Below, one piece after another: positions 6,590-11,897 of a DNA stretch of 11,897 nucleotides. Each line of letters begins with the position of its first letter. Position 1 is the stretch's first letter. Both the position numbers and the translations under genes were made by a program. The notes beneath the pieces are model-generated. The model was given only the letters and a program-made list of their open reading frames with translations. It did not search any database and was not told the DNA's origin. The stretch covers positions 1 to 11,897 of the forward strand of contig CALCXK010000075.1 of the NCBI GenBank assembly GCA_937905835.1, given 5' to 3'. This DNA comes from an uncultured Ilumatobacter sp. Lineage in GTDB: Bacteria > Actinomycetota > Acidimicrobiia > Acidimicrobiales > Ilumatobacteraceae.

Positions 6590-7759
6590 TCAGCCTCCGG
6601 CCTGAGTGCCGCCGCTGACCGTGGTCGATGGCAGTGTGGTCGTCGTGGTCGATGGCAGTGTGGTCGTCGTGGTCGATGGCAGTGTGGTCGTCGGGACCGG
6701 GGCGGGCGTGCTCACAGGACCCTGCGTGGTTTCTGGCGTCGTATCAACCACGGTCGTTGTGGTGTCCGGAACGGTGGACGTCGTGGTCGATGTCGACACG
6801 TAGTCGGGATCGATCCAGTTAAAGGTCGGCGGCGGTGAGCCAATTGCCTCGGGCTCGTGGTCGCCGTCCCAGACAAAGACCTGATCGCCGTTGCCCATCA
6901 GTTCCTGCATGGTTTCGGAGATGTTCAGGGGGATCCGAATGCATCCGTGCGACGCACCCTGAAGGGGAACGTTCAGGGCACCGTGGATCGCAATCCCGTA
7001 GTTGAAGTAGACCGGGTTCCACATGCCGCCGAGCGCACTTTGACGGAGGCCTTCGACTTTGCGGTAGACGCTGAACACGCCACCCGGGGTGTTCGAAATG
7101 CCGCACTCGCCTCGCACCAACGGTTCTTCGCCATCACGGTTGCCGTACTCGCCCGGGCTGATCGTGACCTCTTCGCACCACTGCTCGTTGCTGCCACTCG
7201 ACATATGCGTGATCATGACCGGCTGGTTGCCGTGATAGATCGCCAGCACCTGCTCAGGCAGATACACCTCGGTGTGGTTCGGCGTTGCATTTGGTCGGCG
7301 GGGCTGGACGACGAACGGCTCCTGCATCTGATCCCACATGTCGGGCGTGACCTTGCCAGTCGGCGCGTTGCTCGCTGTTCCGAGGACCAGCTTTTCGTAC
7401 GCCCAGATTGCCGTGATGGTCTGGTCGCCATAGATGCCGTCGGCTGGGCCCGGGACGAAGCCGAGTTCGGTGAGCCGCAGTTGCACGAGCTTGACGTCGT
7501 CGCCGGCAAGCCCCTTCGACAGGGTGCGCGTCAGTGGGACCTTGACGACCGGCGCTGCCATTGCCACCGAACCGATGACATTTGGGACGGATTCGGGAAC
7601 CGTCAGCACGCTCGCTGTGGAATCGACGACAAATGCAGCGTCGGCGGGAACCCGATCGGGGGTGTCACCGCCGCCGAGAGTAACACCGGCCAACACCACC
7701 GCCCCGAGCAGGCCGGCTGCCGCAACGGCGGGCAGCCATTTGGCAGCCTGATTCGACAT
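6590..7759 (-). CDS. L,D-transpeptidase (YkuD) with peptidoglycan-binding domain and Thr/Pro tail
   Basis: Cell-wall enzyme expected to make 3-3 peptide cross-links in peptidoglycan outside the membrane. From the ATG at 7759 it has 389 residues: a signal anchor (about 8-29), a peptidoglycan-binding repeat (about 83-145, with LVQLRLTELGFVPGPADGIYG), the YkuD domain (about 163-297) with IHG (His259) and SHGCIR (catalytic Cys273, Arg275), and a Thr/Pro tail from 321 with three TTTTTLPS-type units. Cys195 and Cys219 may form a disulfide. The start is uncertain: MSNQ at 7759 begins just before the anchor and has only a weak GAGA site, MNET at 7804 would add 15 residues and has none, and the frame is open to an ATG at 7888. 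The tail may span or contact the wall. Confidence 0.92.
   Translation of the reverse strand: MSNQAAKWLPAVAAAGLLGAVVLAGVTLGGGDTPDRVPADAAFVVDSTASVLTVPESVPNVIGSVAMAAPVVKVPLTRTLSKGLAGDDVKLVQLRLTELGFVPGPADGIYGDQTITAIWAYEKLVLGTASNAPTGKVTPDMWDQMQEPFVVQPRRPNATPNHTEVYLPEQVLAIYHGNQPVMITHMSSGSNEQWCEEVTISPGEYGNRDGEEPLVRGECGISNTPGGVFSVYRKVEGLRQSALGGMWNPVYFNYGIAIHGALNVPLQGASHGCIRIPLNISETMQELMGNGDQVFVWDGDHEPEAIGSPPPTFNWIDPDYVSTSTTTSTVPDTTTTVVDTTPETTQGPVSTPAPVPTTTLPSTTTTTLPSTTTTTLPSTTVSGGTQAGG
6621..6692 (-). repeat. Three perfect 24-bp tandem repeats in the L,D-transpeptidase tail
   Basis: Units at 6621-6644, 6645-6668 and 6669-6692 are identical. Each encodes eight residues of the Thr-rich tail (TLPSTTTT in one phase). 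Because the unit is a multiple of three, copy-number change would keep the frame. Confidence 0.95.
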
Positions 7760-7925
7760 GAAATCTCGAGCAAGGGGACGCGATCGGCGTGAAGTTTCGT
7801 TCATGAGTGACGGGACAATCTGTGCGAGCCCGGACTTTCGTCCCAATCTCTTTACAAAAGATAGCAATGCCGCTCGGGCAGCGGCCATCGCTCAGCATGC
7901 CGTTCGACACAGTTTCTTTCTTGCA
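7760..7925 (-). promoter_or_regulatory. L,D-transpeptidase upstream region with possible promoter and leader
   Basis: The gap from the glycosyltransferase stop to the transpeptidase start. On the minus strand TATCTT (7858-7863) is a candidate -10 that would give a leader of about 90 nt to the ATG at 7759, so this gene does not fit the leaderless pattern of its neighbours. The leader contains a GGAC-GAAA-GTCC hairpin (7832-7843), whose left arm could instead pair with GTCCC further on (7812-7816 on the plus strand). No terminator for the glycosyltransferase gene was recognised. If the true start is 7888, part of this is coding. Confidence 0.3.
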
Positions 7926-8690
7926 TCAGTCCTTATTCATGACCGGCGTGATGCCGTCAAGGGCACCGCGCAGCTCGCGCATCTCCCGGAGGATCGTGAG
8001 GATGACCCCAGGCGAGCTGAGCGTCGACTCGCCCCGGGTACGCGGGAAATAGTCGACACCGAACTGCAGCATCTCGTACCCGAGCCGGGTCGCACGGATA
8101 ACGAGTTCGGCGTCGATGAACGAACCTTCGCTCTGCAACTCGACGTGATCGAAGACCCGGGCCCGGCAGAGCTTGAAGGCGAAGTTGATGTCGCGCGCCT
8201 TCACCCCAAAGAGCGTGCGGATCAGCAAGTTGTACCAGAAGGTGTAGATGGTGCGGAGGTAACCCTCGCCGGTGCGATCAAATCGGTACGCACTGACGAT
8301 GTCGGCGTCGTAGTCGATCATCAGGCGCACTGCCCGCGGCAGTTCCGCCATGTCGAAGGGCAGGTCGGCGTCGGTGTACAGAATGAGGTCGCCGGTCGCC
8401 GTGGCGAATCCGGTCTTGATCGCCCCGCCAAGCTTGCGGTTCTTCGCGTGGTGGATGACCGTGACGTGCGGGTCGGCTGCGGCGATTGCGTCAGCGATCT
8501 CGGCCGTGCGATCAGTCGAGGCGTCGTTGACAATGATCAATTCGTAGTCAGCGATGTCGCCAGCCTCAATGAGCGCTACACACGCCCGGCGCGCAGCGGT
8601 GAGCGCACGGTCAACGTACTCCTCTTCATTCCACATCGGGTAGAAGATCGAGAGCTTGTCGAAGGATGCTCCGGTCTGTTCGCTCGCCAT
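7926..8690 (-). CDS. Glycosyltransferase family 2 (polyprenyl-phosphate sugar transferase-like)
   Basis: A 254-residue GT-A fold transferase that moves a sugar from a nucleotide donor, probably to a lipid phosphate or a glycan in envelope synthesis. Motifs in order are PMWNEEE (18-24), VNDASTDRT (54-62), the loop KLGGAIKTGFATATGD (86-101), the metal-binding DXD in TDADLPFD (106-113, Asp107/Asp109), and an acceptor-side region with SEGSFIDAEL (187-196) and FPRTRGEST (215-223). There is no C-terminal membrane segment pair, so it resembles soluble dolichol-phosphate mannose synthase-like enzymes rather than the membrane-anchored type. The ATG at 8690 has no Shine-Dalgarno; TACCCT lies 9 nt upstream inside an inverted repeat. 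It is divergent from the small membrane protein gene. Donor and acceptor are not determinable here. Confidence 0.88.
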   Translation of the reverse strand: MASEQTGASFDKLSIFYPMWNEEEYVDRALTAARRACVALIEAGDIADYELIIVNDASTDRTAEIADAIAAADPHVTVIHHAKNRKLGGAIKTGFATATGDLILYTDADLPFDMAELPRAVRLMIDYDADIVSAYRFDRTGEGYLRTIYTFWYNLLIRTLFGVKARDINFAFKLCRARVFDHVELQSEGSFIDAELVIRATRLGYEMLQFGVDYFPRTRGESTLSSPGVILTILREMRELRGALDGITPVMNKD

Positions 8691-8691
8691 G

Positions 8692-8713
8692 CCGGCAGAA
8701 GGGTAGCTGCCGG
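8692..8713. repeat. Inverted repeat in the divergent promoter region
   Basis: CCGGCAG (8692-8698) and CTGCCGG (8707-8713) form perfect 7-bp arms with an 8-nt loop. It begins one base upstream of the glycosyltransferase start codon, and its loop contains that gene's candidate -10 (TACCCT on the minus strand, 8700-8705). It could be an operator or, if transcribed, a start-site hairpin. Confidence 0.6.
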
Positions 8714-8734
8714 GAATCTCAGCGCTACAGCGCC

Positions 8735-8740
8735 TACAGT
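8735..8740 (+). promoter_or_regulatory. -10 box of leaderless promoter for the small membrane protein gene
   Basis: TACAGT followed by CAGGTTC (7 nt) and GTG at 8748. There is no Shine-Dalgarno. A second TACAG occurs 10 bp upstream, and AGCGC is doubled before the box, as it is before the hydrolase promoter. Confidence 0.5.
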
Positions 8741-8747
8741 CAGGTTC

Positions 8748-9212
8748 GTGTCAGAGGCGACAAAGACGACCGATTCCCGTCCGGGTCTTCCGCCTCCGAT
8801 TTCCGGCATGCCAGCACCCCAGCCTCGCCCCGGCCAAGTGACCACGGGCTGGCAGATGCTGCTCGGCGCTGCGTGGACCGCAGCGTTCTTCGCATTCGCC
8901 GCCGTTTGGAAGACCAGCCAGGACATCGGCATCGGAACGTGGTGGCTCGGCGCTCGCGCCCGGCCGCGGTCGGTGGCGATCAAGATCATCCCGTTCGTTC
9001 TGGCGATCGTTATCGGGCTCGCCGCGATCTACAATCTTCGTCGGGTTGCCCTGATCAGCCTCGCTGGCTCAGTGGGCGTCGCCCTCATTGCCGTCTTCGA
9101 CATGTCTCGATCGGGCGGATTGGCGGCGATCGAGTTCGCCATCGCTGCCAGCGTTGCCGTCATTTCGATCGGCGCATTCACCGGCACCTACCGGACAACC
9201 ACCACCAACTGA
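8748..9212 (+). CDS. Small four-helix membrane protein of unknown function
   Basis: A 154-residue protein I do not recognise. The first 32 residues are polar and Pro-rich (RPGLPPPISGMPAPQPRPGQ, 11-30) and probably cytoplasmic. Four hydrophobic segments follow at about 33-54, 78-95, 99-118 and 124-146. A basic loop ARPRS (71-75) lies between the first two, which suggests that loop is inside. The last residues are a short TTTTN tail. The start GTG at 8748 is chosen from the leaderless spacing (TACAGT plus 7 nt) and because the frame farther upstream runs antisense through the glycosyltransferase gene. It is divergent from that gene with 57 bp between starts, so a shared role in the envelope is possible but is only positional inference. 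Confidence 0.75.
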   Translation: MSEATKTTDSRPGLPPPISGMPAPQPRPGQVTTGWQMLLGAAWTAAFFAFAAVWKTSQDIGIGTWWLGARARPRSVAIKIIPFVLAIVIGLAAIYNLRRVALISLAGSVGVALIAVFDMSRSGGLAAIEFAIAASVAVISIGAFTGTYRTTTTN

Positions 9213-9315
9213 CCGGGTGACAATTGGGCCAACTGATCAGCCAACCGGGCGGCAACTTGGCCGATCTGCCTTCGTCCCGTCGGCGCCGGTCCGTGAGCCG
9301 GCGCAGTCGCGGCGA
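9213..9315. promoter_or_regulatory. argG upstream region with repeated motifs and a GC-rich hairpin
   Basis: Three signals are visible. CCAACTGA occurs twice, 24 bp apart (9205-9212 and 9229-9236), the first overlapping the end of the previous gene. A near-palindrome CAATTGGGCCAACTG lies at 9221-9235, with a related CAACTTGGCC at 9253-9262. A 7-bp GC hairpin GCGCCGG/CCGGCGC (9283-9289 with 9298-9304, 8-nt loop) follows; it lacks a T-tract, so it is either a weak terminator of the membrane protein gene or an operator close to the argG -35 region. Confidence 0.4.
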
Positions 9316-9321
9316 TATCGT
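9316..9321 (+). promoter_or_regulatory. -10 box of likely leaderless argG promoter
   Basis: TATCGT followed by 8 nt (CGACCCTC) and the argG ATG at 9330, with no Shine-Dalgarno. The spacing is one longer than at the other leaderless candidates in the window. Confidence 0.45.
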
Positions 9322-9329
9322 CGACCCTC

Positions 9330-10685
9330 ATGTCTGACGCCCAGCAGATTCCCGGTGGATCCAACGCCAAGGTCCTCATGACCCTCCCAGCAGGCGAGCG
9401 CGTCGGCATCGCCTTCTCCGGCGGACTCGACACATCAGCCGCAGTGGCCTGGATGCGTGAACGGGGTGCCATTCCCTACACGTACACCGCCGACCTCGGT
9501 CAGCCAGACGAGCCCGATCTCGAGGGAGTTCCGGCGCGCGCCAAGCAGTACGGAGCAGAAGAAGCGCGCATCGTCGATTGCCGCGACGAGTTGGTCCGCG
9601 AGGGCCTGATCGCCATCCAGTGTGGTGCGTTCCACATCAGCTCAGGTGGCAAGACCTACTTCAACACCACTCCCCTCGGCCGCGCCGTCACCGGCACGCT
9701 GCTCGTTCGGGCAATGGCCGACGATGGCGTCGACATCTGGGGCGACGGTTCCACGTACAAGGGCAACGACATCGAGCGCTTTTACCGCTACGGGTTGCTC
9801 GTCAACCAGAACCTGCGCATCTACAAGCCGTGGCTCGACCCCACGTTCGTCGACGAACTCGGTGGACGCCAGGGCATGAGCGAATTCCTGCAGGAACGAA
9901 ACCTGCCGTACCGCGACTCGGTTGAAAAGGCCTACTCCACGGACGCCAACATCTGGGGTGCGACCCACGAGGCCAAGGCGCTCGAGGAACTCAACACGCC
10001 GATAGAGATCGTCACCCCGATCATGGGCGTTCCGTTCTGGGACGAGAGCATCGCGATCCAGACCGAAGACGTCACTGTGCGCTTCGAAGCGGGCTGGCCG
10101 GTTGCGATCAACGGCAAACGCTTTGATTCACAAGTCGAGTTGGTCAACGAAGCAAACCGGATCGGTGGCCGCCACGGACTCGGGATGAGCGATCAGATCG
10201 AGAATCGGATCATCGAGGCCAAGTCTCGTGGCATCTATGAAGCCCCAGCAATGGCCCTCCTCCATGCCTGTTACGAACGCCTCGTCAACGGCATCCACAA
10301 CGAAAACACGATCGAGAACTACCGCACGATGGGTCGCCGTCTCGGCCGGCTGCTTTACGAGGGCCGCTGGTTCGACCCTCAGAGCCTGATGCTGCGCGAG
10401 CCGCTCATGCGTTGGATCGGTTCGGTCGTGACTGGCGAAGTCACCCTGCGCCTGCGCCGCGGCGACGACTACTCGATCCTCAACACGGTGTCCGACAACC
10501 TCACCTATGTGCCCGACCGCCTCTCGATGGAACGCGTGCAAGACCAGCCGTTCGGCCCACTCGACCGCATCGGTCAGCTCACGATGCGCAACCTCGACAT
10601 CACCGACACTCGGAACAAGCTCAGCTTGTATCAAGGCGTCGGCACACTCGAGCCCGGCGACATCACCAGAGCCCTCGAGAGCTGA
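9330..10685 (+). CDS. argG: Argininosuccinate synthase (long, E. coli-like type)
   Basis: Joins citrulline and aspartate, using ATP, to form argininosuccinate, the penultimate step of arginine synthesis; cytoplasmic, normally a homotetramer. The 451-residue product matches the long class known from E. coli rather than the roughly 400-residue class. The ATP-binding PP-loop is AFSGGLDTSA (28-37). Further near-invariant blocks include QCGAFH (97-102), TYFNTTPLGRAVTG (109-122), WGDGSTYKGNDIERFYRYG (137-155), EKAYSTD (199-205), ATHEAK (211-216), PIMGVPFWDES (230-240) and, further on, NRIGGRHGLGMSDQIENRII. The ATG at 9330 gives a short 14-residue lead and is supported by the upstream -10 box. It stands alone: no other arg genes are adjacent, and the next gene is convergent. 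Confidence 0.97.
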   Translation: MSDAQQIPGGSNAKVLMTLPAGERVGIAFSGGLDTSAAVAWMRERGAIPYTYTADLGQPDEPDLEGVPARAKQYGAEEARIVDCRDELVREGLIAIQCGAFHISSGGKTYFNTTPLGRAVTGTLLVRAMADDGVDIWGDGSTYKGNDIERFYRYGLLVNQNLRIYKPWLDPTFVDELGGRQGMSEFLQERNLPYRDSVEKAYSTDANIWGATHEAKALEELNTPIEIVTPIMGVPFWDESIAIQTEDVTVRFEAGWPVAINGKRFDSQVELVNEANRIGGRHGLGMSDQIENRIIEAKSRGIYEAPAMALLHACYERLVNGIHNENTIENYRTMGRRLGRLLYEGRWFDPQSLMLREPLMRWIGSVVTGEVTLRLRRGDDYSILNTVSDNLTYVPDRLSMERVQDQPFGPLDRIGQLTMRNLDITDTRNKLSLYQGVGTLEPGDITRALES

Positions 10686-10694
10686 ACAGCGGGG

Positions 10695-11783
10695 TCAGCG
10701 AGTGGGGGCGAGTGCTTCGACGATGCCCGCGATGAGGCGGGCGCGTTCGGGCATCGTGGCGACGATGACGTGTTCGGTGTCGGCGTGGGCTCCACCGCCG
10801 ACGGCTCCGAGACCATCGAGTGTCGGGACGCCGATTGCTGCGGTGAAGTTGCCGTCGCTGCCGCCGCCGACAGCGAAGCCTTCGATTCCTGGCGAAACCT
10901 GCTGAGCGATCGGGAACAGTGATACCGATGCCGACTCAGGCATCGGCGGACGGCCAATGTGCCCGGTGACTTCAACGGACGCGCCCTCGATGTGCGCCGT
11001 GAGTGCCGCCATGGCCGCTTCGACTCGGGCCTTCTCGTCAGCTGACTCAACACGGGCGTCAACCTTGATCAGTCCGTGGGCTGGCACGACGTTGTCGGTG
11101 GTCCCGACCTTGGCGACCGTCGGGGTGACAGTGGTGCCGACGCTTGCATCGCCGATCTGGTTGATAGCGAGAACCTGGTGTGATGCCTCGACCAGCGCGT
11201 TGATGCCCTTCTCGGGTTCGAGGCCGGCGTGGCTCGCTCGCCCCGTAATCACGACATTAAAGGTGCCGCAACCTTTCCGGCCGGTCTTGAGGCCACCCCC
11301 GTCGGCTGACGGTTCAAGCACCAACACATTGCCACATGCAGTGGCGCGCTCTTCGATGAGCGCACGGGACTCGTGCGAGCCGATCTCTTCGTCAGCGCTG
11401 AACAGCAACTCGACGTGCGAGCAATCGTCGAGCGACGCGAGCCCATGGAGCGCCTGGACGATGCCCGCGAGCATGTCAAAACAGCCCGGCCCGGTCATCA
11501 CGCCGTCCGTGACGGCGAACGGCAACCGTTCGAGCGTGCCCATCGGAAAAACGGTGTCGTGGTGGCCGAGCAACATCACCGTCGTTTCGTCGCCACCCTT
11601 CCAGTGCACGTGGGGACCTTTCGGCGAGTCGACGAGCTCACATGTTCCGCCGAGGTGGCGTTCGATCATCGCCGCCAAGGCAACCGCTGACTTCTGGAGT
11701 TGCAGAAGATCACCCGACGGCGACTCAATCTCGATCAATGTCCGGGTGTCAGCGATCATCGCGTCGAGGTCAAACACAGTCAT
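10695..11783 (-). CDS. M20 family metallopeptidase, glutamate carboxypeptidase (CPG2)-like
   Basis: Di-zinc exopeptidase or amidohydrolase of the ArgE/DapE/CPG2 superfamily, 362 residues, no signal peptide. Expected metal ligands are all present: His74 in GHHDTVFP (with catalytic-site Asp76), bridging Asp103 in GPGCFDM, Glu132 (general base) and Glu133 in SADEEIGS, Glu157 in LEPSADGG and His333 in GGGAHADTEH. The inserted dimerisation domain spans about 170-280 and opens with GRKGCGTF...TGRASHAGLEP, typical of CPG2. GGGSDGNFTAAIGVPTLDG (306-324) also points to CPG2 rather than ArgE. It probably releases C-terminal glutamate or deacylates an amino acid. The ATG at 11783 has TACGCT 7 nt upstream; the frame stays open to the right window edge through a repeat. 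Confidence 0.9.
   Translation of the reverse strand: MTVFDLDAMIADTRTLIEIESPSGDLLQLQKSAVALAAMIERHLGGTCELVDSPKGPHVHWKGGDETTVMLLGHHDTVFPMGTLERLPFAVTDGVMTGPGCFDMLAGIVQALHGLASLDDCSHVELLFSADEEIGSHESRALIEERATACGNVLVLEPSADGGGLKTGRKGCGTFNVVITGRASHAGLEPEKGINALVEASHQVLAINQIGDASVGTTVTPTVAKVGTTDNVVPAHGLIKVDARVESADEKARVEAAMAALTAHIEGASVEVTGHIGRPPMPESASVSLFPIAQQVSPGIEGFAVGGGSDGNFTAAIGVPTLDGLGAVGGGAHADTEHVIVATMPERARLIAGIVEALAPTR
10720..10757 (+). terminator. Possible argG terminator hairpin inside the opposing gene
   Basis: ACGATGCCCG (10720-10729) and CGGGCATCGT (10748-10757) are perfect 10-bp arms with an 18-nt loop, beginning 34 bp past the argG stop. No T-tract follows, so it would be an actinobacterial-style or merely 3'-protective hairpin. 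It lies in the last codons of the M20 gene, so coding constraint may also explain part of it. Confidence 0.4.
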
Positions 11784-11790
11784 AACGTGC

Positions 11791-11796
11791 AGCGTA
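11791..11796 (-). promoter_or_regulatory. -10 box of leaderless promoter for the M20 peptidase gene
   Basis: On the minus strand TACGCT is followed by GCACGTT (7 nt) and ATG at 11783, with no Shine-Dalgarno. A possible poor -35 (TTGTGC) lies 19 bp upstream. Confidence 0.5.
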
Positions 11797-11830
11797 GATA
11801 CAACGTCGGCGACTGGCACAACATGGCCCT

Positions 11831-11846
11831 CAACTGGGCCAAGTTG
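11831..11846. promoter_or_regulatory. Near-palindromic candidate operator upstream of the M20 gene
   Basis: CAACTGGGCCAAGTTG is a 16-bp near-palindrome (14 of 16 positions symmetric), about 48-63 bp upstream of the M20 start. Its minus-strand reading shares TTGGCCCA.TTG with the near-palindrome upstream of argG at 9221-9235. Confidence 0.35.
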
Positions 11847-11861
11847 TCGGTCAGACGATGG

Positions 11862-11897
11862 GTTGTCAGATGGGTTGTCAGATGGGTTGTCAGATGG
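11862..11897. repeat. 12-bp tandem repeat running off the right edge
   Basis: Three perfect copies of GTTGTCAGATGG at 11862-11873, 11874-11885 and 11886-11897, preceded by a diverged partial copy (11843-11861). The array ends only because the window ends. On the minus strand it is in frame with the M20 gene and would read PSDN per unit. Confidence 0.9.

Noticed and set aside
6606..6803. Plus-strand frame reading a Val/Asp/Gly repeat opposite the transpeptidase tail
   Set aside because: It is only the antisense reading of the Thr codon repeats, with no start context or family resemblance.
7825..7845. On the minus strand, GAAAGTCCGGGCTC matches the conserved start of bacterial RNase P RNA
   Set aside because: The rest of the RNase P RNA core is absent and only about 80 nt lie before the next coding region, so the match is taken as chance.
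7758..8747. A long plus-strand open frame leading into the small membrane protein
   Set aside because: It runs antisense to the glycosyltransferase and transpeptidase genes, which have clear family motifs; only the part from 8748 has membrane protein character and its own promoter.

Overview
The window is about 60% G+C and tightly packed. It reads as a chromosomal segment of a high-GC actinobacterium. I infer a member of the Acidimicrobiia or a relative, with moderate confidence, from three things: a wall L,D-transpeptidase with a Thr/Pro tail, GTG starts, and promoters that appear to make leaderless mRNAs. No RNA genes, insertion sequences, CRISPR arrays or phage genes were seen. Ten genes are placed: nine complete and one cut by the left edge.

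Left part (1-3948, minus strand): a branched-chain amino acid type (HAAT) ABC transporter operon. It is transcribed right to left as livG, livF, livH, livM, and then a lipoprotein whose first 31 residues are visible and which is probably the substrate-binding protein. livG and livF overlap by 4 bp, livF-livH and livH-livM are 12 and 7 bp apart, and the lipoprotein gene follows after 139 bp. All but the overlapping livF have a visible ribosome binding site (weak for livH). The livG leader holds an inverted repeat that could compete with pairing to its own Shine-Dalgarno sequence.

Middle (4042-7759): a secreted lipoprotein zinc metallopeptidase (HEYGH) runs rightwards. It consists of two tandem copies of one domain, and the second copy has lost the HExxH residues. 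It converges, with a 3-bp gap, on an alpha/beta hydrolase. Upstream of the hydrolase on the same strand lies an L,D-transpeptidase with a peptidoglycan-binding domain, a YkuD domain and a Thr/Pro tail containing a 24-bp triplication.

Right part (7926-11897): a family 2 glycosyltransferase (minus) is divergent from a small four-helix membrane protein (plus). Next comes argG of the long, E. coli-like type (plus), which converges with a 9-bp gap on an M20 (CPG2-type) carboxypeptidase (minus). A 12-bp tandem repeat upstream of the carboxypeptidase runs off the right edge.

The strongest cross-cutting signal is regulatory. Five transcription-unit-leading genes have a TANNNT -10 box exactly 7 nt (8 for argG) before the start codon and no Shine-Dalgarno, whereas the liv operon uses Shine-Dalgarno sites. 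argG and the M20 gene also share a TTGGCCCA-type near-palindrome upstream of their promoters. I found no clearly new multi-gene defence or metabolic system. The least ordinary protein is the duplicated, half-dead metallopeptidase.
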